Origin: Cytobacillus sp. NCCP-133
GTDB lineage: Bacteria; Bacillota; Bacilli; Bacillales; Cytobacillaceae
Assembly (NCBI RefSeq): GCF_026011715.1
Contig: NZ_BRVM01000015.1
Span: 1 to 64,000 of the forward strand
Direction: 5' to 3'
Length of the DNA: 64,000 nucleotides
Shown in pieces: positions 60,252 through 64,000 of the stretch. A program made the translations under genes and the position numbers. The stretch's first letter is position 1. Every line of letters starts with the position of its first letter. Below the pieces are notes generated by a model that was given only the letters and a program-made list of their open reading frames with translations, searched no databases and was not told the origin of the DNA.

Positions 60252-61214
60252 ATGTCAATAAGAACTTGCATCGTTACCCACGACCTTGAGGAATCTCAGA
60301 TTGAAAGAATAAAAGAAATCATCCCCGATTGGCAATTGATCACCGGAAAAAGCCCGGAAAACTGGCTGAATCAAGCGAATGCAGCAGAAGTAATCGCCGG
60401 ATGGAAAAAGGAGCTCAAAGAATTGGTTCAGGAAGGAAATACAAACCTGCGCTGGTTGCAATCCTGGAGCGCCGGTGTCGACTCGTTTCCTCTTGATAAA
60501 ATGGAGGCACAGGACATTCAGATCACGAGCGCGAATGGCGTCCACGCAAACCCTATTTCAGAAACCATTTTTGCCCTTATGCTTGCATTAACCCGAAAAA
60601 TCCATACATATGTTAGAAATCAGCAATCAAAAACTTGGCACCATTCTGGAATGAAACTTGAGATTCACAATAAAACGATAGGCATCATCGGTGTTGGAGC
60701 GATTGGCAAAGAAACGGCCAAGATTGCCAAAGCTTTTGGCATGAGAGTCTTAGGTGTCCGCCACTCTGGAAAAACTGAAGACTATGTGGATGAAATGTAT
60801 ACTTCCAGCCAGCTGAACGACGTGCTTCCACAATGTGATTATGTAGTCGTCACACTCCCGCTTACAAAAGCAACAAAGCAATTATTCGGTGCAGAACAAT
60901 TCTCTTTAATGACAAATTCTGCGTTTTTCATCAATATCGGCCGCGGTCAGATTGTAGTGGAAAAAGACCTGATTAGCGCTCTGCAAAACGGCCAAATTGC
61001 CGGTGCCGGCCTCGATGTTTTTGAAAAGGAACCGCTGTGCGGGGATAGCCCACTATGGGAGCTTCCGAACGTAATCGTAACCCCTCACACAGCTGGATCG
61101 ACAGAATACTATAACCAGCGCGTCATAGATGATATCTTCATTCCGAATCTAAAAAACTATGTAAACGGAGAAACACCTGCCATTAACCTGGTTGATTACA
61201 AAAAAGGGTATTAA
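60252..61214 (+). CDS. D-2-hydroxyacid dehydrogenase
   Basis: 320 residues with the usual two-domain fold. The NAD-binding GVGAIGKETAK starts near residue 147 and the catalytic Arg, Glu and His are in NIGRG, DVFEKEPL and TPHTAGS. It reduces a 2-oxo acid or oxidises the D-hydroxy acid. The sequence is most like the YoaD/GhrA subgroup rather than SerA; substrate undecided. GGAGG lies 7 nt before ATG. Monocistronic. Confidence 0.88.
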   Translation: MSIRTCIVTHDLEESQIERIKEIIPDWQLITGKSPENWLNQANAAEVIAGWKKELKELVQEGNTNLRWLQSWSAGVDSFPLDKMEAQDIQITSANGVHANPISETIFALMLALTRKIHTYVRNQQSKTWHHSGMKLEIHNKTIGIIGVGAIGKETAKIAKAFGMRVLGVRHSGKTEDYVDEMYTSSQLNDVLPQCDYVVVTLPLTKATKQLFGAEQFSLMTNSAFFINIGRGQIVVEKDLISALQNGQIAGAGLDVFEKEPLCGDSPLWELPNVIVTPHTAGSTEYYNQRVIDDIFIPNLKNYVNGETPAINLVDYKKGY

Positions 61215-61228
61215 GAAAAGCGCGGGAA

Positions 61229-61258
61229 AAAAGCAAGGGACTGCTCCCTTGCTTTTTC
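61229..61258 (+). terminator. Terminator of the 2-hydroxyacid dehydrogenase gene
   Basis: AAAAGCAAGGGA pairs with TCCCTTGCTTTTT around CTGC. It also serves the convergent transporter gene. Confidence 0.9.
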
Positions 61259-61259
61259 T

Positions 61260-62183
61260 TTACATATGATGGCTATGCCGTTTACGACGCTGCCTTATGA
61301 CCAATTCCTCTAACGCTCCTGATCCAAATATAACACCTGCAACAATCAAAATGAGCCCCAGCAAATGATTAACCGTAATCACTTCACCAAGGATGAGCGC
61401 GGAGCCCGCTAAAGAAAAGAAAGTATTCAGATTGAGAAAAATGCTGGCTTCTGCTGGCCCGATTTTACTGATAGCCGTATTATATACCATATGGCCAACG
61501 GCGGTTGCTAATACAGCAGACACCGCAAAAGCCGCCCAGACATAGGCTGGTGCTTCGGATAAGCCCTTCAGTCCCCCAGGTTCTATAAAATTCCCAAGCG
61601 CAAACAAAATCAATCCGCCAAATATCAGCATATAGCCGGTCAGCAGTCGTGGGTCTATAGTCTTTGAGGCCTTGCTTATCACAATAAAGCTAAGGGCTTG
61701 TGAAATTATCGATAAAAATACATAAAAGTCTCCAGCCGATAAGCTGGACACTCCTCTATTGCCTGAAAGCACAATGAACGTGACCCCCGCACCTCCAAGC
61801 AGGAATCCAAGCACCTGGATCCCAGTCGGTTTATTGCGCAGCAGAACGGAAGAAAGGATTGCCGTCAGCAGAGGCCCTGCACCTAAAATCAGGCCGCCAT
61901 TTACAGCACTTGTTCCCGTCAGGCCTACTGCCAAAAAGAAATGGTGGCTGACCACACTGAGCAGTCCGCCAATAACAATAAACTTCAATTCCCTAAAACT
62001 TGGCTTTCTCACTTTTCCCAGTAAACTCAAGATCATAAATACGGTCACACCAGCTGTAAGAATTCTCAATGAAGTGATCGTAACCGGTGGAAAATAACTG
62101 ACAAGAATCTTAATAATGCTAACATTCATTCCCCAAGTAAGCATAATCAAAGTGAGAATCAAATAGGTCTGCAGATTTTTCAC
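61260..62183 (-). CDS. EamA/DMT-family transporter
   Basis: About 307 residues with ten membrane segments in two EamA repeats, the normal size. The basic C-terminus VIRQRRKRHSHHM is cytoplasmic. It probably exports an amino acid or other metabolite. GTG 62183 lies 6 nt after AGAAGGA; the TTG at 62189 is too close. It is distinct from the transposon EamA gene and of typical host composition. Confidence 0.85.
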   Translation of the reverse strand: MKNLQTYLILTLIMLTWGMNVSIIKILVSYFPPVTITSLRILTAGVTVFMILSLLGKVRKPSFRELKFIVIGGLLSVVSHHFFLAVGLTGTSAVNGGLILGAGPLLTAILSSVLLRNKPTGIQVLGFLLGGAGVTFIVLSGNRGVSSLSAGDFYVFLSIISQALSFIVISKASKTIDPRLLTGYMLIFGGLILFALGNFIEPGGLKGLSEAPAYVWAAFAVSAVLATAVGHMVYNTAISKIGPAEASIFLNLNTFFSLAGSALILGEVITVNHLLGLILIVAGVIFGSGALEELVIRQRRKRHSHHM

Positions 62184-62329
62184 TCTCAATCCTTCTCTCT
62201 ATAAAATCCAATCTAATAATGTTTTCCATTTTATCACATGTCAACTCACTTTGGTCTTTTAAAGTTCTACAGAGAATTATATTCGTTTGCATGAAAAAAT
62301 ATCCTGTGGACAAAATAATCTACAGCAGA

Positions 62330-62784
62330 ATTTGCAGGGAGGGATTTTGGCTGACACCCGAGCAGGAAAAGTTTTTTCTAAAGCTTGTATCCTTACAAGA
62401 GATCACTTTTTCGTAAAAAAAATTGTAGATGCCAATTCCGATAAACTAATTATCATTGTAGATGAGTCTAAAATGGTAGAGCAATTAGGAAATTTTCCTC
62501 TTCCTGTAGAAGTGGTACCTTCAGGCTGGGAATTAACTGCAAAGCAAATCTCGGATCTAGGTGCTGTTCCTAAATTAAGAAAAAGAGACGGGGACATTTT
62601 TATCTCAAATAATGGAAACTACATATTGGATTGCAAGTTTAAGGTCATATCTAACCCCCAAAAGCTCCATAGCCAGCTTAAGCAGTTAATAGGGGTTGTT
62701 GAGACCGGTTTATTTATTGGAATGACAGACTTAGTTATCGTCGGGAGCCAGGAATCAGTCAAGATACTCGAAAATAAACAATAA
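62330..62784 (+). pseudogene. rpiA: Ribose-5-phosphate isomerase A remnant (rpiA 3' part)
   Basis: From about 62415 the frame matches the second half of RpiA: KIVDANSDKLIIIVDESK, FPLPVEVVP, GNYILDCKF and GVVETGLFIGMTDLVIVG. The first half, including the GGGGAL and DGADE motifs, is missing or scrambled. The upstream frame is out of register and lacks a ribosome-binding site. It cannot be an active isomerase; a working rpiA or rpiB must exist elsewhere. Confidence 0.8.
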
Positions 62785-62788
62785 AAAA

Positions 62789-62809
62789 GGAGAGGCGCTT
62801 TCCCTCTCC
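62789..62809. terminator. Terminator between rpiA remnant and cupin gene
   Basis: GGAGAGG pairs with CCTCTCC around CGCTTTC with T/A-rich flanks on both sides. Confidence 0.75.
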
Positions 62810-62820
62810 TTACTCCATCC

Positions 62821-63099
62821 TTAGACTGGAAGCAAGTCTTTCCGTATCGGTGTGAAAATGTCCACAATAACACATTCCTCTATTACTCTTACCTGATGTT
62901 TTACGTTGGAAGGAATGTACTGAATATCACCCCGGATTAAAACTCTTTTTTCACCATTTACTTCGAATTCAACTTTACCTTTTTCAATGTAGCTGATCTG
63001 TTCCTCTGGATGCTGGTCAATATCTCCAAGGAACCCTTGTTCCAATTCTACTTTTACCAGCATTAATGACCCGTCACTGTTTAATATTTCTCTTTTCAC
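62821..63099 (-). CDS. Small cupin-fold protein (KdgF-like)
   Basis: 92 residues, a single small cupin barrel. QHPEEQISYIEKGKVEFEV contains the first metal-binding pattern (His, Glu, Glu) and GDIQYIPSNVKHQV the second (His). KdgF-like cupins linearise unsaturated uronates and often sit with TRAP transporter genes, as here (32 nt from dctM). GAAGGAAG precedes the GTG start. Confidence 0.8.
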   Translation of the reverse strand: MKREILNSDGSLMLVKVELEQGFLGDIDQHPEEQISYIEKGKVEFEVNGEKRVLIRGDIQYIPSNVKHQVRVIEECVIVDIFTPIRKDLLPV

Positions 63100-63130
63100 T
63101 ATGATGTCTTCCTTTCCGACAATTTACTTA

Positions 63131-64000
63131 TTAAAATAATCCTGGATTAATTAGCTTCGGCACATAAAATGCGATGTCCGGGAAAAAGGCTACAAAGATT
63201 AGCACAGCTAACACAATTAAGATATACGGCATTACAGCCTTCAAGGACCTTTCGATACTCAGCTCACCAATCTTAGCTGCAAGCAGCAAACATAAACCGT
63301 AAGGCGGGGTAACAAGCCCAATAGCTAAAGTCATGACAACAATTAAACCTAAATGGACGGGATCCATGCCAAATTGAGTGGCAGTCGGCAATATGACCGG
63401 AACGAACAGGATCATGGCTGGAATCGCATCCATAAATGTCCCCACAAACAGGAAGAATGCAATGATAATTAAAATGAATACCCATTTTGCCCCAACATTA
63501 TTAACGAAGAAATCCTGGGCCATTGTTGATAATTGATAATAACTCATAAGTTCTCCGAGTGCACTTGCAGCGGCAAGGGCAAATAGCGACAATGAACTTA
63601 AAGCTAGAGTATCCATTAATATTTTTGGCAAATCTGATAGCTTTAAAGTTTTATAGAAAAACATGCTGATTAAAAGTGTATAAAGAGACGCAACTGCAGC
63701 TGCTTCTGTCGCTGTAAAGAACCCTGAAATAATTCCTCCGATGATAATGATAGGAGTAATTAAGGCAGGAACTGTTTCATATACAAGCTTTAAAAACTGT
63801 TGGATAGTTGCTCTTTTGGATCTGGGATAGCCTTTTTTTACTGCCATAATATAGACAAAGAGCATCATACCAAAGCCGACTAAAACACCTGGGACAATTC
63901 CTCCTAAGAAGAGGGCACCAACAGAAGCATTTGTTAAGCCTGCAAAAATTATCATCGGGATGCTTGGAGGAATAATTACACCAATCGTGGATGACGCCGC
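63131..64000 (-). CDS. dctM: TRAP transporter large permease DctM (partial, 5' end beyond window)
   Basis: The frame is open to the window edge, so at least 290 C-terminal residues are present. It shows the DctM features GVIIPPSIPMI near the edge, FLFVGTFMDAIPAMILFVP and LIVVMTLAIGLVTPPYGLCL. About eight membrane segments are seen. With small permease and periplasmic-type binding protein (presumably upstream, outside the window) it imports organic acids such as uronates or C4-dicarboxylates. An internal ATG at 63955 is not the real start. Confidence 0.9.
   Translation of the reverse strand, partial: AASSTIGVIIPPSIPMIIFAGLTNASVGALFLGGIVPGVLVGFGMMLFVYIMAVKKGYPRSKRATIQQFLKLVYETVPALITPIIIIGGIISGFFTATEAAAVASLYTLLISMFFYKTLKLSDLPKILMDTLALSSLSLFALAAASALGELMSYYQLSTMAQDFFVNNVGAKWVFILIIIAFFLFVGTFMDAIPAMILFVPVILPTATQFGMDPVHLGLIVVMTLAIGLVTPPYGLCLLLAAKIGELSIERSLKAVMPYILIVLAVLIFVAFFPDIAFYVPKLINPGLF

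Overview
This window is chromosome of a mesophilic endospore-former-type Bacillaceae, most like Cytobacillus, Mesobacillus or a related 'Bacillus'. Many products look like Bacillus subtilis orthologues (BmrA, YcgT, FhuBGCD, TenA, ThiW, YndM, TerC/YkoY, ThrD/YclM, MaeN with MalK/MalR). The regulatory signals are also typical of the family: Fur boxes, TPP, glycine and Mn2+ riboswitches, strong AGGAGG ribosome-binding sites and TTG/GTG starts. Two features argue against B. subtilis itself: a stand-alone glutaminyl-tRNA synthetase and several repeat families. I see no rRNA, tRNA or CRISPR.

Layout. 1-2600: a DUF3298 protein and a BmrA-type multidrug ABC exporter. 2613-10036: a complete Tn3-family transposon of the TnpI type (Tn4430/Tn5401-like), with 54-bp inverted ends and a perfect 5-bp target duplication. 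It carries an unusual cargo of a LysR regulator, an Fe(II)/2-oxoglutarate L-proline hydroxylase-like enzyme and an EamA exporter. 10475-12400: a small protein and an MFS transporter. 12535-17810: a Fur-controlled iron block (YcgT-type flavodoxin/ferredoxin reductase diverging from a hydroxamate-siderophore ABC importer). 17949-21247: an envelope operon (deacetylase, DedA, UgtP-like glycosyltransferase) and a YtkA-like lipoprotein. 21280-23979: a membrane protein, an anti-sigma-like protein and a decayed DUF1287 gene. 24018-26110: thiamine salvage (tenA, thiW), each behind a TPP riboswitch. 26178-29340: a DUF302/DsrE sulfur pair, a lactate-oxidase-like enzyme, a thioesterase and YndM. 29358-30842: an IS3-family (IS150-like) element lying in the loop of the yndM terminator. 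30871-34634: small accessory genes. 34775-38072: a Mn2+-riboswitch/TerC operon, a DoxX-like protein behind an FNR-type box and several small proteins. 38142-43011: purU behind a tandem glycine riboswitch, a Bmr/Blt efflux pump, a secreted protein and aspartokinase III. 43269-47613: a large TPR-dynamin-like GTPase, an MFS remnant and a monoacylglycerol lipase. 47951-54926: glnS, an ASCH protein, a membrane protein, GdpD, a TerD-zinc-ribbon-TerB fusion and an MBL hydrolase. 55013-60092: a malate uptake and oxidation module with its two-component system. 60252-64000: a 2-hydroxyacid dehydrogenase, an EamA transporter, an rpiA remnant, a cupin and the 3' part of a TRAP large permease.

How genes work together. 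The iron block shares Fur control. The malate block couples a sensor pair to transport and malic enzyme. The two TPP riboswitches coordinate thiamine salvage. The transposon cargo looks like a regulated amino-acid modification plus export cassette. Overlaid on all this are three non-coding repeat layers: a 16-bp perfect palindrome present five times, a GC-rich interspersed element present four times, and short intergenic arrays that share a ~20-bp period but not a sequence.
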